NCBI GenBank assembly: GCA_036924285.1
Contig: JAYKYS010000002.1
Coordinates: 42,671,501-42,735,500 of the forward strand
Reading direction: 5' to 3'
Length of the DNA: 64,000 bases
DNA from: Asterella californica
Lineage: Eukaryota; Streptophyta; Marchantiopsida; Marchantiales; Aytoniaceae
Positions 38,757 to 49,900 of this stretch are shown piece after piece (positions within the stretch are counted from its first letter, which is position 1; every line of letters starts with the position of its first letter). Below the pieces are notes generated by a model that was not told where the DNA came from, did not search any database, and saw only the letters and a program-made list of their open reading frames with translations. Position numbers and translations under genes: made by a program.

Positions 38757-39418
38757 CCTATGCATCCTCCGGTATGCACCAGAGATACCAACCAAGGAGT
38801 GGACCGGCACTCAACCATCTTGTCATCCTCCCTCCCATCTCAGTCAACCTCATTCTCAAGGTTGCAACCTGATCGTCATCTTGAAGTTGCTACCCTGCCA
38901 TGATCCTCCCTAGATCCATGCTTATTGACTTCCTCCTCAAACCTCCCATCCAATCACCCCCTCTAAATCTACACATCTTTCAATATGCGAAGACATAGAA
39001 GAAATAACCAATCATACCATAGAAATGTCTTCCATGCGCCCTGTAGAACCTCACCGTCGAGGTTGTGACCCAAGTGTCGTAGTAGACATCCCCCATCCTG
39101 TCAATCATCACCCGTATCCTGACAGTAACCCTCAACCTCAAGTATGTACATGTCATTGTACGTATCCAACTCTTCTTTTTTGTTTTCTGAAAAAAAAGAG
39201 CCACACTGGTGCAACCAAAATCCTCAAACGCAACCATAATTATCTCGCTGTACAATGATATCCTCCTCAACCATCATCCTCCCTGATCTCTTCTTCTGAA
39301 AATCTTTACAACCTCCAAAGCCTCATCCCCCCAACCTTAATCACATGTAAACTATCACAACCTCTCAAACATAATCATCTTCAGCAATGGCTTCTCCCCT
39401 GTAAGCCATCCTTACCCA

Positions 39419-39703
39419 TCATCCTATACCTGTAGCCTCGAGAGCATCCGTCCACTCTCCTTCAACCTCAGCATGTCCGTCCTTGATGATGTCAATGATG
39501 ACATCATGGACTTCTCTTATAACTGCACCCAAGACCTCCCGTGAAATGAACCCAACCTTTGCATCTCGAATGCACTCCTCCCAACCTCCCTTCACATCCA
39601 TCACTGCATCAATATCTGGTTGTTGTATGTTTGCAACCAGATCAACCATGTCCACTGTCTGCATCCCAACCATCTCCTCCGGTTGTGAAGAATCGCCCTC
39701 CAT
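39419..39703 (-). pseudogene. Copy C post-gag fragment related to the start of ORF2
   Basis: The 94-codon frame includes DIDAVMDVKGGWEECIRDAK and FISREVLGAVIREVHDVIID. This matches in order the linker of copies B (near 60050-60180) and D (near 55890-56020), which lead into the protease region there. In copy C the sequence ends soon afterwards, so protease and polymerase are missing. It is likely a leftover of the ancestor's second ORF. Confidence 0.6.
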
Positions 39704-39760
39704 TGTCTGTTCAGGAAGGATAGTCTCATGTTGAACCTTATCCTCCCCAATTTGCTTCCC

Positions 39761-40999
39761 TCAAGAAGTATCTTGTTGGTCCTTCTTCTCGCACTGCAAC
39801 GTGGATGCAGTATCCAACTTGAGCTCGTCTAGATCCACGTGCTCATCCAAATCATCCCTATGGAGATCATGCTCAATCTCTTCCACCCTAGCACCACAAC
39901 TTGTAGCTTCGGTAGCTACAACTGCATGTGTCGCAAGATAATCATCCACAAACTTCTTCATCCCTCCTTTACCAACGTTGGCTTGAAGGAGAGTATCCGT
40001 ACTTGTGAATGTAACCTTTCCATCCTCCCAAGAAATAACCTCACGTTGCAAAGACTCTGCAAAGTCGATGCAATTGTCCCGCTGATGGTCAGTACCATCA
40101 CACCACAAGCAGTGATGTACCCAAGCTGGTTTGGATACAAGCACCATCTTGGTCAACGATCCCTTATCCTCCAACCTAATAACTTGAGCTTGTACATCTT
40201 GCATCTTTTGCCGTAGGTCCTCGATGGTTGGATCCTTCCCCTCTACAACCACAACTGGAAGTTGAACCTCAAATACTACCTGAACTGGTGTAGTAGTCAG
40301 CACTGCAGGTGTCAACCTTGTAACCCTTCCCCTTGTCTGCCTCCGGACAAGAAGCTCAACAGCTTCATGCACAACCTCCCAATTTCTTGTTAATCCTTCT
40401 TCTTCCTCCCCATCTTCCAGAAGCTCCAACTGTTCCTGCCATGGTTCATCCGCAGCTTGAAGAAACAGCTCCGTCTTGTAGCTCTCCAAGGTTAGCTTGT
40501 CTACCCGAGGTAGTTGAGAGAATTGTCTCTCGAACTCCCTTAACAGCTCTGTAGGCTGTAAATCCTTGCTAGATCGGTTGACCCATTCCAAAAACGATTT
40601 CTTGGTTACTCGATCTGAGTTTCCCAAAAAATATTCCTCCATCAGCGGATGTGAAAATGTATCCCAGTTCCTCCCAAAACGCTTTGTCAGACCCTTCACA
40701 TGTTCCCTTATCTCAGGCACCGCAGCGAGTTCGAACGTCTCGATCATCTCCTTCTCCGGTACTCGATCCAAATCCATCTCCATCTTGTAACATCTCAAGT
40801 ACTCAGAGATGTCTTTCCCACCAAAAAGATCAAACTTGTCGATCACCCTTCCAAGCGTCTTCTTCCCCAAAGCCTCCTTTTGTTGGTTCTCCTGCTCTTG
40901 TCGCATAAACAAAGTGAAGGCTTGAAACAATCGTGCAGTTGCTGCATCCAACTACATCCCTGGTATACCCTCTGATCCGTCCATCCCGTCCATAGTCAT
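39761..40999 (-). pseudogene. Copy C gag, nearly intact, one N-terminal stop
   Basis: The frame from ATG 40999 has one stop (TAG, 40954-40952), where copy B has a Gln codon. From 40951 it stays open for 396 codons to TGA at 39761. It contains a capsid-like helical region with RVTKKSFLEWV and ELLREFERQFSQLPRVDKL, an acidic linker, and a zinc knuckle CLWCDGTDHQRDNC (C-x2-C-x4-H-x4-C), which would bind element RNA. Total length (about 412 residues) is close to the copy B gag (422). Similarity to copy B at the protein level is moderate, although the LTRs of the two are clearly related. It is the best preserved gag in the window. An alternative downstream start cannot be excluded. Confidence 0.8.
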
Positions 41000-41176
41000 G
41001 GCTCGTCCCATCCTCCCATGATCCCAACCATCTACAAATCCATCATCCCAGGTCCACAGCATCCTCCCGAACAACCAAATCCATCTTCATCCTCGTTCAT
41101 GATTGCTGATCTCTTCTGTCCAATTCTAACACACAAATATCTCCACCCCGGACCTTCACGTCGAGTTCACCACCGA

Positions 41177-43205
41177 TGTCGTGTCGGATATTGCATGAAG
41201 GATGTCCAGGAAAACGCGAGGTTCCTGGCTGTGGAGATGCTGTGTGCTGAAACAGAGACAAGACAGAGAAGAACAACCACGAAAACGAACGCTGCGATAT
41301 ATAGACTCCAAATGTATGTACACTGTCGTTTCTTTCTCCTAACAACACAAAAACTGAAGAACGGACCAGAGCGGTCTGTAACCTACTTCAGAAGCCTTAA
41401 AACAAACCCCTGAATCGCAACCCTAGCCCGAAATCGCCGAAGCGTAGCTCAAAGCAAGAGAAACTTCTCTTTGCTAACAAACAGAGCCACAACAGTATCA
41501 CGCGATCCAAACCCAAGTCCAAACCACATCCACACACTAGCTCTTGGCTAAAGCTAGCTACCACAAGCCATACACAACCAACTAAGTCCTTAACGAACTC
41601 AAAAGGACGAAACCTGTAGCGAAGAAACCGAAAAAGACCTATCTGTGGACTTCCTCTTTTCGCTGAACGGACTTCAGATGTCGATAGAGTCTCCTCCGCT
41701 GACTCCGTTAACCCAAGAAACTTTCAGATCCGACTCTTGATAGCCGAGATATCACCGATTTTTGGTCGCAAGTGACCGAACCTTCAAAAATTGCTCCCTG
41801 CGGCTTAAAACCGCACACCACGCACAAACGGATCGTCTAAACTGATATCCGTCTTCCCTGGCAGATAGATCTAGCTACCCTGAATCCAACGAGACTCCAA
41901 ACAAGTCGTTTGGAGTTCCCCTTGCAAAACCACTCGAGAAATTTGGCCGCAGGTTGCAAAAAACTGACGTAAATCAGCTCCCTGCGGCTCAAACTTGCTC
42001 ACCACACTCAAACCAACAATCCAATTCACACACGGTCTTCTCCTATGAGTAGATGAAGACTCCCTGATCGCGTAGGCACCAAGAACGAAGAGCTTGGCTC
42101 ACCGATCGCGAAGAACAGCCCAACCTCAGGTCGCAGGTGAACGAAAATCTGATGTAAGCGCTTCCCTGCGAGCCAATTTCACTCAAAACTTCCAAACCGC
42201 TCAATGAAAACTGATATCATCTTCAATTTCCTGTAGAACTCGGTGTTCTGATCCCGTTGGATCCAAGGATAGCAAGTTTGGACTCCGGAACGGTCCGAAC
42301 GGTCCAACTCTCCTTCACAAGTAACTGAAAACTTCAAATCTACCTCCTGCGTCTCAATTTCAATCAGAACACAACCCCCGATCCATCTCTTCCCAAACCG
42401 TATGAACCAGTGCGTAGCCTGTACAGATCTGAACCCAACGACGTCTTGCGCGTTTGCATTGGACTCCTAAATCTCTCGAACCGTCCGTTGACAGGTCGCA
42501 GACACAAGCTAGCCCCTTAAGCACCCCCCTTGCAACAGTCTCTGTACGTACAGTTTTCTCCTGAATACCTGAATAATAAGAAGCAGGCCCCTTGCGTCTT
42601 TGATATAACGCTTGAAGCCTTAAATACCCAGTCAGCAAGTAACGAGGGGCCTAGCTTGATTTTACCTTCTTTCGAATCGCATAACTTCTTCTGTGGATGT
42701 CCAAACGAAGTAAACAAGATGCCCATGGAATGCTGACAACGAGCTCTACCCATCTATGTGATGAAAGTGAAGATCCGAAGTTGCGTCAAAAGCCCGTAAG
42801 CTGGGGCCTAACTTGTTTTCTCCATCTTTCGAGTCTTGTAACTTCTCCACTAAGCGCCCAAACGAAGTAGACAAAGTGTCTATGGAAAGCTGACAAGGAG
42901 CTCTACCCATCTATGCGATGAAAACAAAGATCCGAAATGGTGCCAAAAACCCGTAAGCTGGGGCCTAGCTTGTTTTCTCCATCTTTCGAGTCTTGTAACT
43001 TCTCCACTAGGCGTCCAAATGAAGTAGACAAAGTGCTTATGGAAAGCTGACAAGGAGCTCTACCCATCTATGCGATGGAAATGGAGATCTGAAATTGTGC
43101 CAAAAACTCGTAAGCTAGGGCCTAGCTTGTCTTACCCATAAGTGTCTTTGGAGCGACAAAAGTCAAAATTTGATTTTCATGTAGGAGCCGGTCCACGACA
43201 CGACA
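41177..43205 (-). repeat. 5' LTR of copy C, 2029 bp
   Basis: It starts TGTCGTGTCGG and ends CGACACGACA, followed by the target duplication ACGC. On the minus strand the interior begins TCGGTGGTGAACTCGACG; a TGG three bases past the LTR could start a primer-binding site, but I could not match it to a known tRNA end. Confidence 0.9.
41297..41303 (-). promoter_or_regulatory. TATA-like element of the LTR promoter
   Basis: On the minus strand TATATAT sits about 125 bp inside the LTR from its interior end. The word is kept at the same place in the other LTRs (for example 36686-36693 in the inverted one). This would place the transcript start, and thus the U3/R border, about 95-105 bp from the LTR end. 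Confidence 0.5.
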
Positions 43206-43821
43206 ACGCTGTGACGAAGAACATAACGGAGAGCATGATGAATGACAGCAAGGAGCTATTTATGCTCATGGGAACGGCCGATATCAAAAATCACGTCGAG
43301 TTAACGTAATGCAACATACTGCTTTGAGCTCTGCAGTTTAACAAGTATAAAAGCACGAGTCCTCTTTCGATTACGTTTTCCAGATCTTTACGTGCCATGC
43401 TCGCATCCGGGAAATATACTGCATCTTCTCGATGGTTAACACAACCAAGGATACAGAAAAGACAGAGTCACTATGAAATTATTTCATCGAACCTCAGGAC
43501 GTCACTGCATATGACGTCAATAACATCTTCTTCTACTGCTGTCCTGATTGCTCTCGCAGATATTACAATTCACTGCGCCAGGAGAAAATGCAGGAGGAAG
43601 TGCAGACACCACCGGTTCCAGGCCACGAAAGCCAAGGCACAGTTCCAGAGCAGGAAGACGAAGACACACTTCGAGAACATGAAGAAGAAGGTACACCCAA
43701 TACACCGATCCGAACTGTAGAGAGTCTTTTCACCGTAGCATGCGCATTTCCAGAATACATATCTCTTACCGAGGTCATCAATAGGGGCACAAGGCACGAA
43801 AGAAGAATAGCAATAGCGTAG
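43206..43821 (+). pseudogene. HUH-endonuclease (Rep-like) gene, C-terminal part
   Basis: After the right-hand ACGC the frame of the N-terminal part continues: codons from 43211 read VTKNITESMMNDSKELFML and onward to a stop at about 43310. Then, in the same frame, come a second stop and LSITFSRSLRAMLASGKYTA, ending in WLTQPRIQ near 43440. A frameshift follows; the next frame carries EPQDVTAYDVNNIFFYCCPDC and an acidic tail rich in Glu and Pro, and stops at TAG 43819-43821. AATAAA lies 64 bases after this stop. No helicase domain is seen. The joined product would be about 330 residues, plausible for a stand-alone HUH transposase or a short Rep. Confidence 0.6.
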
Positions 43822-43884
43822 ACAACTGCAGCGTAAACAATGTATAGGCTGAAATGTATTGCAATGTACTGTCTTTTTTATATA

Positions 43885-43953
43885 AATAAAGCTTCCGAGG
43901 TCACCTACCCCTTTTCCCTTGAAGCTGAAAAAGCGCGAAGTCAAGAGGGGTAG
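43885..43953 (+). terminator. Poly(A) signal and hairpin after the Rep-like gene
   Basis: AATAAA is at 43885-43890. It is followed by a hairpin with an 8-bp stem, CTACCCCT (43905-43912) and AGGGGTAG (43946-43953), extended by TTGA/TCAA further in. The AATAAA suits the Rep-like gene's 3' end. The hairpin could be incidental or a terminal structure of a rolling-circle element. Confidence 0.4.
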
Positions 43954-43959
43954 CGAAAA

Positions 43960-44902
43960 AACTCACTTGGAGACAAACCCCTCGGACGGCGTATGTCATT
44001 GCCGCAGTCACGGAATTAATGTGCCGCTAAAACATGATACTCAGTAATACCGAAACAAGAAGCAACGATAATACAAGGAAGAGAGAACATGTGAATAAGC
44101 GAGGATAGAATCATCTCCTCCGACTGAGTTCCTATTTCTTTATCTACAAGAAATTAAAACGAAATCTCTTCTTCCACCATAAAATGTACTGTTATATAAT
44201 TGCACTAAGGACGTAATATTACTTTCGAATATTAACAAAAATAATTAACAAACATGGGAGTAAAAGAATCTCAACAGTTAACACTTTTTAGGTTGTTTTA
44301 CCTTACACCGGAACATGGAAAATGAAACATTAGATATTTACAGTGATTACAAAATTATGGATGTAAGTGCTAGACTGGTAGACTCTAGTCTGGTGGGACT
44401 TTTTAAGGCGACAAGAGCTTAATTTGGGGCCAAAGGACGCAATTTCCAGCTCCAGTAGTTTCTCTAGATGATGACGTGCGTGAAGGGACTCGCGATGTTT
44501 AGCTTGGTGTTTTTCACTTATCGTCTCTCGCATTTCCGCGTTTCTTCGATTATGGAGTCAGGCTGAGCAATTCATTCTTTCGTTGCAAGTGGGTTTTGAG
44601 ACTGACGAAATCAGCTACGTCGCTTAGTAACAGTTGCATCAGTTTCTGTTATGACACTGTTGTTCATCGTGGAACCAAACTATTACAGATGCGATAGAGC
44701 ACTTTCCGACCTATATTATACACTGTAAGGCGAATCACTGAGATCTTGACTTGCAAATCTTGGACTTATGAACTCAGTCAGGTTGCTATACGCAGCAAAG
44801 TTTCTGAATAACCTGGAACAGTTGTTTCATCAGTACTTTATAATTATGCCTGCGGTCTTGTTCTCGATAATACATCCAGGTCAACTATAGTGTGCTGACC
44901 TT
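43960..44902. other. No recognised feature
   Basis: Short open frames only; AT-rich around 44150-44340. No repeat or coding similarity was recognised. Confidence 0.45.
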
Positions 44903-44903
44903 A

Positions 44904-45152
44904 GAGCATCTCCACCTGAACACGGGACACGACCAAAACCAAAACCAAAACGCGCGAGGGAATGTCATGTCTGTTTTTGTCATTTGAGAAAAGTTTAGCA
45001 CGGATGTATACTGGGATGGTATAAGAGATAAATATACCGTGAAAACACAATATTACTATATTTTCCAATCCACCACACCAAGAAGAAGACGACTGGTTTC
45101 TGGGATTGTTTATAGTGCCGGGGTATTTGCAGGGCTCCGGTGGAGATGCTCT
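44904..45152. mobile_element. MITE-like element, 249 bp
   Basis: GAGCATCTCCACC (44904-44916) and its exact reverse complement (45140-45152) enclose a short non-coding interior. The match extends by one more base outward and partly inward. This word resembles terminal repeats common in plant MITEs. TTA precedes and TTG follows, so a 3-bp TTA-type target duplication is possible but not clean. A 161-codon minus frame (45386-44901) crosses it and is not accepted as a gene. Confidence 0.55.
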
Positions 45153-45159
45153 TGCCCGG

Positions 45160-47389
45160 CCCTTTGATGCTATGTTTCGGTACACAATGTTTATGGGTGT
45201 TTGCTGTAGATATAAATGCACAGGAGAGAAGCTCGTGGTTTCGTGGATCTGATAACGGCTAGCGGCACGAGGTGTTTGTTTCAGTGTGAAATGCTTGACG
45301 AATGATGAAAGCTCAATGATGTGCATTACATTCGATTGATAAGTAATGCACAAATTCAGCCCAAATCTCTCTCTTATCTTCAACAAAACTGCATAAGAGA
45401 AAAGCTTTGCAACATGATCGACTATGCATCTAAGCCTGGTACCATCTTTAAAAAGATAACTTAAACAGACAAGTGAGAAAATCTTTTAAAATAACCCAGA
45501 ACATTAACTACGTCTAGCAAGCTAATATGAATAGAATGCATCAATCATATATGCTCCATCCACAGACTATGTCATAGTTGTGGGTCCTCTTTAAGGATAT
45601 CTCTACCTTTATACGAGCATAGCTTTTGCTTACATACTATTTCTCTTAATCTACTTACTTCTCTCAGACTAGAGACGTTCTCGGCTCTTTGCTTGTGCTC
45701 TCCTAACTTCAGATTTCTATATATCCTGCCATTTCAGGATTTCGTTGTGCATCTGTCTTCATTTTTCAGTAGACTATCACAATGTATCATTGCCCTAACA
45801 GATGAAAAAAGAAAAAGAAATAGTTACCAATAGCCCACCGGAGATCACACACTTATCATTTTCTCATAAGGAATATTACTTTCCAATCACGGGTCCATGA
45901 ATCTCTAGAGAGTCTGTTTTTGAATGGAGAAGGACTTACGTTTCCAAGTTACTTGCTTTTGAAAAGTGACTTATGATATAATCAAAGGTTGCTTAACAAA
46001 ATAAGCCACCCTCGTCAGTGAGACGTGTAAAAAAGTGGTGAAAAGTTCATTTTAAATATTTTGTGTATAGCACAAGCCATGGGAGTGAATGGCTTCTCAG
46101 TACTAAACCACTCCTTGAGGTGTAACAGAGAAGAGAGGATTTTAGGATTTAGAGTCACAGTAACTCTCATGGTTTGCACAACATAAAAGAAATGGAATAT
46201 AAAGATCGAGAGAATTTTTCACACATAATCCAACATTGAGATGTGTTTAATATTTAAATGATGTATGAAATATATCTATAAATCATAATTTATGAAATAG
46301 AATCATGGTTTACCAAATTTATCGCTTGCGGAAATATTGTATCGTACATAAACCCCCTCCAAAATACAAAGAAAGAGAGACTTTATATTTCCAGAATATT
46401 TTACGTACATGTGACCCACTGGGAGGCCGAGAGGAGTGCGTTCTTGGTTTTAATGTCACCTCAAGACGAAGAAAGTCAAAATCGATTGACGATCTTAAAA
46501 CCAAAGAACAATGAGCAATAATGGCTCCATCTGCATAAAACATGTGAGTTTTTTCCTGACCACGTTAAGAACGTTCTTAATTGGTAGAGATATATACTTT
46601 TATATATGTACTTATGTTTATTCACCTCCTCTTCCAAGTTCAGAACAAGAGATGCACATGTGACTTAATTTATTACCTAATCTTTTCGTCCAAAAAGGTT
46701 AGGTAATATATTAATTTCTTAATTAAATGATGAAATGAGTAGAGCAAGATCTCGATCTTATATTCTCAAAGGCACGTCTGGTTAAGTCTGACACCTCTCT
46801 CCACTGTCTCTGCAACTAACGAATCAGAGAAAATTCTACATAATTTATCAACGTAAAATACATTAATCGTGTAACACAAATACATTTGTCATATCTTAAA
46901 GAGAGTAATAGATGTAGTACTGAATGTAGTGCTACCTCATAAGTTTTGAGGAGAATAATTAATTAAGAATTGTAAATATATGAATTTGGATTTTAGTTGC
47001 TTGCCACGGCTTAAATCTTTTCATAAAGAAACCCTTTTACTTAAAGAGTGCTTCACTTCTCCCCGATATTAGAAACATTTCTACCCACTATTTAGTTTCT
47101 GGTCCAAGTCTAGCGACCACACGCCCAATAACATAAGTGTATTTTCTCTTCTTGTATTTTCTTGCAACCTTCTTGCTTCTTCTCTCTTTATGTGGGCTGG
47201 TATGTATATTCACTAAAACACAAGTAAATTCACTAACATGCAGTTGAATGTTAAATTAACGTGATTCAAATGATGCTTCTGTGAGAGATCTCGCTCTTAA
47301 GTTTAAATCTTCATGACCACCGGGGCCTAGAATGACCAACGCCCAGAAAGTTAAAAAAAAAAATTAATATTTGTGAACGACTCGAGAAT
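45160..47389. other. AT-rich gene-free stretch
   Basis: No recognised coding sequence. Around 46615-46700 lies a segment similar, in the opposite orientation, to 29140-29225 (shared words AAAAGATTA, TTCTGAACTTGGAA and GGTGAATA). Confidence 0.45.
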
Positions 47390-47638
47390 TACTTACATGA
47401 CACAAAAGTGGCTAACACTACTTAATGTGGTTTACATCCCAAAATGAACCAAAGTGACTTACACTAGCCAAAAAGTGGCATACGTTCTCGAAAGCTACTT
47501 GTGGTTCACCGAAAATGACTTATGCTTACCAGAAATCACTTAAACCACCACTCGCCCTATATAGGCGGTGGAGATCCCCATCGCTAAACACTTGAACTTC
47601 TGCGGTTTAGTAGAGGTGGGATGTAAACCACCTCTACT
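47390..47638. repeat. Degenerate ~30-bp repeats followed by a perfect 11-bp hairpin
   Basis: Between 47390 and 47550 the pattern AAA(A/G)TG(A/G)C-TA(A/C) recurs about every 30 bases. At 47609-47638 AGTAGAGGTGG and CCACCTCTACT form a perfect 11-bp stem with an 8-base loop. A second GC-rich hairpin (CCACC--TCGCC with GGCGGTGG) lies at about 47547-47575. Confidence 0.55.
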
Positions 47639-48155
47639 AGGTGGCACTCATTTATTTGTTGTCCAGATCTCGCAAGGTGAAGTGCTCACATTCTTTGTAT
47701 AAAAAGAATAGTCACAGACGAATGAAAACATTTAATGTTTCCTTGTTAATTTATGATTTAACCTTTTCAAGAAATAACATTCATTATAAACTGAACATGC
47801 ATTAAAAGTTCTTCCAATCTGAATATGGAGAAGGTGATTATGCATGTTAATGTCAGTGAATACATCGGCTCTACCATTGTTTTTCTTTCTGTCATGGGAC
47901 GAGACATGAAAGTTCGAGCAACATTTGCTGTCAACTGCTGCTGTACAGAAACTCAACATTTGATACCTGGACAGCGGCTTGATTTTACTCGCGTGAAAAG
48001 AGAAAACGGTTGGCCTAATCTCCTGCTACACAATTCTGTAAACACGGAAAGCATATCCATTTGTACCCTACGCTTGGCCTCCTAACGTGGAGGTGTAGGA
48101 GAGACTTTTTCTGGACAAAGGTTTAGAGTAGGAGAAACTCTTCTTTCTCGACAAA

Positions 48156-48970
48156 GATTTAGGCCATGAATAACATTTCGAGCAACATCTGTTTTGTACT
48201 CCTCGAAGGATTTAGAGTACGATTAGAGCCGTAATTTCGGTTAAACTTTTTATAGGTTTCCTTTGTAAATTTTACAAAGGAACTACTCAATTCTTTGGCC
48301 GTAAAGAGTCCCGTAATTTCCCTAAAACTATTTTGTTAGTTTCTGTTGCAAACTTTGTAGGTTTCTCTTGTATATTTTACAATAAGGTCACCCAATCCTT
48401 GGCGGTAAAGGATTCCCGTAATTTCTCTAATTTCTTTTTATAATTGTAATTATAAATTTCATAATAAACTCAATCCTTGACCATAAAGGCTTCCCATAAT
48501 TTCTCTAAAACTTTTTATGAGTTTCTGTTATTATAATGTTACGTATTATGTTTGGAAGTGTAAATATTTACGTCAATTGACCTTTGCAGTCTATACCATA
48601 AACGTGATTTTTTGCTTACTGTTTGAAACTTTTGAATAAGATGTCTATAAACGTTCTGTACTCCTTGACTTCAACCAGCTTTTTCGTTTTAGTACTTTAA
48701 TCTTGTAATTTTCGTTACGAAGAGAGGCTTGAGTGCCCCTGATAGCACTTCGAGCATGTAGAGCACAAATAATATTCCGAGGAATATTCTATACAACCCG
48801 AAGGGATTTAGAGTATGAATAACACTTCAAAGCAATATTGTTCTGTACTCCTCAAAAGGATGTAGAGCATGAATAGAATTTCGAGTAATATAAGTATTAT
48901 ATACTGCTGTAAGAGTTTAGAGCATGAATATAATTTCAAGCAATATTATTCTGTACTGCTCGAATCTTTC
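48156..48970 (+). repeat. Two interleaved tandem repeat families (54 bp and ~80-105 bp)
   Basis: Units starting GA-TTAGAG-ATGAATA and ending CTGTACT-CTC-AA begin at 48805, 48859 and 48913 (54-bp period), with earlier relatives at about 48156 and 48211. Between these, units beginning GTAATTTC-CTAA with GGCCGTAAAG-like ends begin at 48231, 48313, 48418 and about 48496. Nothing coding overlaps. Confidence 0.65.
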
Positions 48971-49723
48971 CATCTACCTCATGCTGAAACAGAGATAATT
49001 CAAATCTTAATCTCTTAACTAATTAAACTAATCTCTTAACTTGTAATTTGCAGAGATAATTGAAAAATATTTAAATGCTTGATAAAGCTTATCTTTACTT
49101 ATGAGTGAAACTTTACATCGCAACCAGATTAAAGAGCGATCGTGTAATCTGAACGAAGGGAAGATGTTAGGAGTAGCTCGAGAGAAATTAACAGTGTTGT
49201 TTGTTTAGTGATGTTAAGTACAATCGTCAAAACCAGAGGATAAAGTTACCTCACATGCTTAAGCGTTCCAAACATGATCAGGTGAGGAGATACCTTCGAA
49301 GAGTGAATCAGTGAATACACAATTTGATCATGATCATACCTAACTTGGATATGTGAATTCCAAGCAGACACTCTTCTTATGATTTTAGATACTGTTAGTT
49401 GTTTGATGCACAACAGACACAAAATACCATGAAATTTCATATTATTATTTACTATTTATTTTCTTGATAATGGTATTAGCTCTCAAAGTCAATAATCTAG
49501 TGTAAAGGCGGAAGATTCAAATTTAAACAACTTTGCTAGAACTATCCTTCTCATAAAAGGTCACCGTCCCAATAATTATCGGAATTCTAGTTTCAAAACT
49601 CAACTCGAGTGTCTACTGGAACTACAGTTTCGAGTCAAGTAATTTCAGTCAAATTGTCAAAATACTTCCTTTAACATGTATATTTTCTAAACATAATGTA
49701 ACTATGTCTTGCTTGTGTCTCCA
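48971..49723. other. AT-rich, no recognised feature
   Basis: Only open frames of 64 codons or fewer. No repeats recognised. Confidence 0.4.
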
Positions 49724-49860
49724 GTATTGAACGAAGTCATAGCATGGAACCAATCTGCCTTCTTACTTGGGAGAAGTATCTTTCACTCTGTCTCAAGAAA
49801 TGAAATACTGCAATTGACTAGGCAGCAGAAGAAACCGACAGGCTTTCCTAGGTTGGAGAG
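49724..49860 (+). pseudogene. Possible LINE-type reverse transcriptase scrap
   Basis: Codons from 49724 read VLNEVIAWNQSAFLLGRSIF and then a helix-like stretch with EILQLTRQQKKPTGF. The NQSAF--GRSIF block resembles the conserved N-Q-x-x-F-x-x-G-R-S-I region of L1-like reverse transcriptases. Only about 45 codons are present and no catalytic FADD box follows, so this is at most a short fragment. Confidence 0.4.
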
Positions 49861-49900
49861 ACAAAACAAACATCCTCAAACATACACTCGGGTTCACTAA

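Larger units (their letters stand above)
34784..43205 (-). mobile_element. Composite of three LTRs around a gag-only interior (copy C), flanked by ACGC
   Basis: From left to right: an inverted, R/U5-less LTR (34784-36707, plus orientation), a 5-bp filler (36708-36712), a complete LTR (36713-38741), an interior of 2435 bp with gag only (38742-41176), and a complete LTR (41177-43205). The two complete LTRs have identical length (2029 bp) and differ by only a few dozen, mostly transition, changes by eye. ACGC lies immediately outside both outer ends (34780-34783 and 43206-43209), and the surrounding Rep-like gene continues in frame if the insert and one ACGC are left out of account. Both outer ends are therefore U3 ends. 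The element lacks protease, reverse transcriptase and integrase and would need help in trans. Confidence 0.8.

Noticed and set aside
40333..40975. Plus-strand frames of 73-91 codons
   Set aside because: Antisense shadows of the copy C gag.
36713..43205. Copy C with its own two LTRs as a self-contained insertion
   Set aside because: The bases next to 36713 (TGGGA) and 43205 (ACGC) do not match; matching target duplications are found only when the inverted LTR is included.
44901..45386. 161-codon minus-strand frame
   Set aside because: It spans the MITE-like element and has no recognisable domain.
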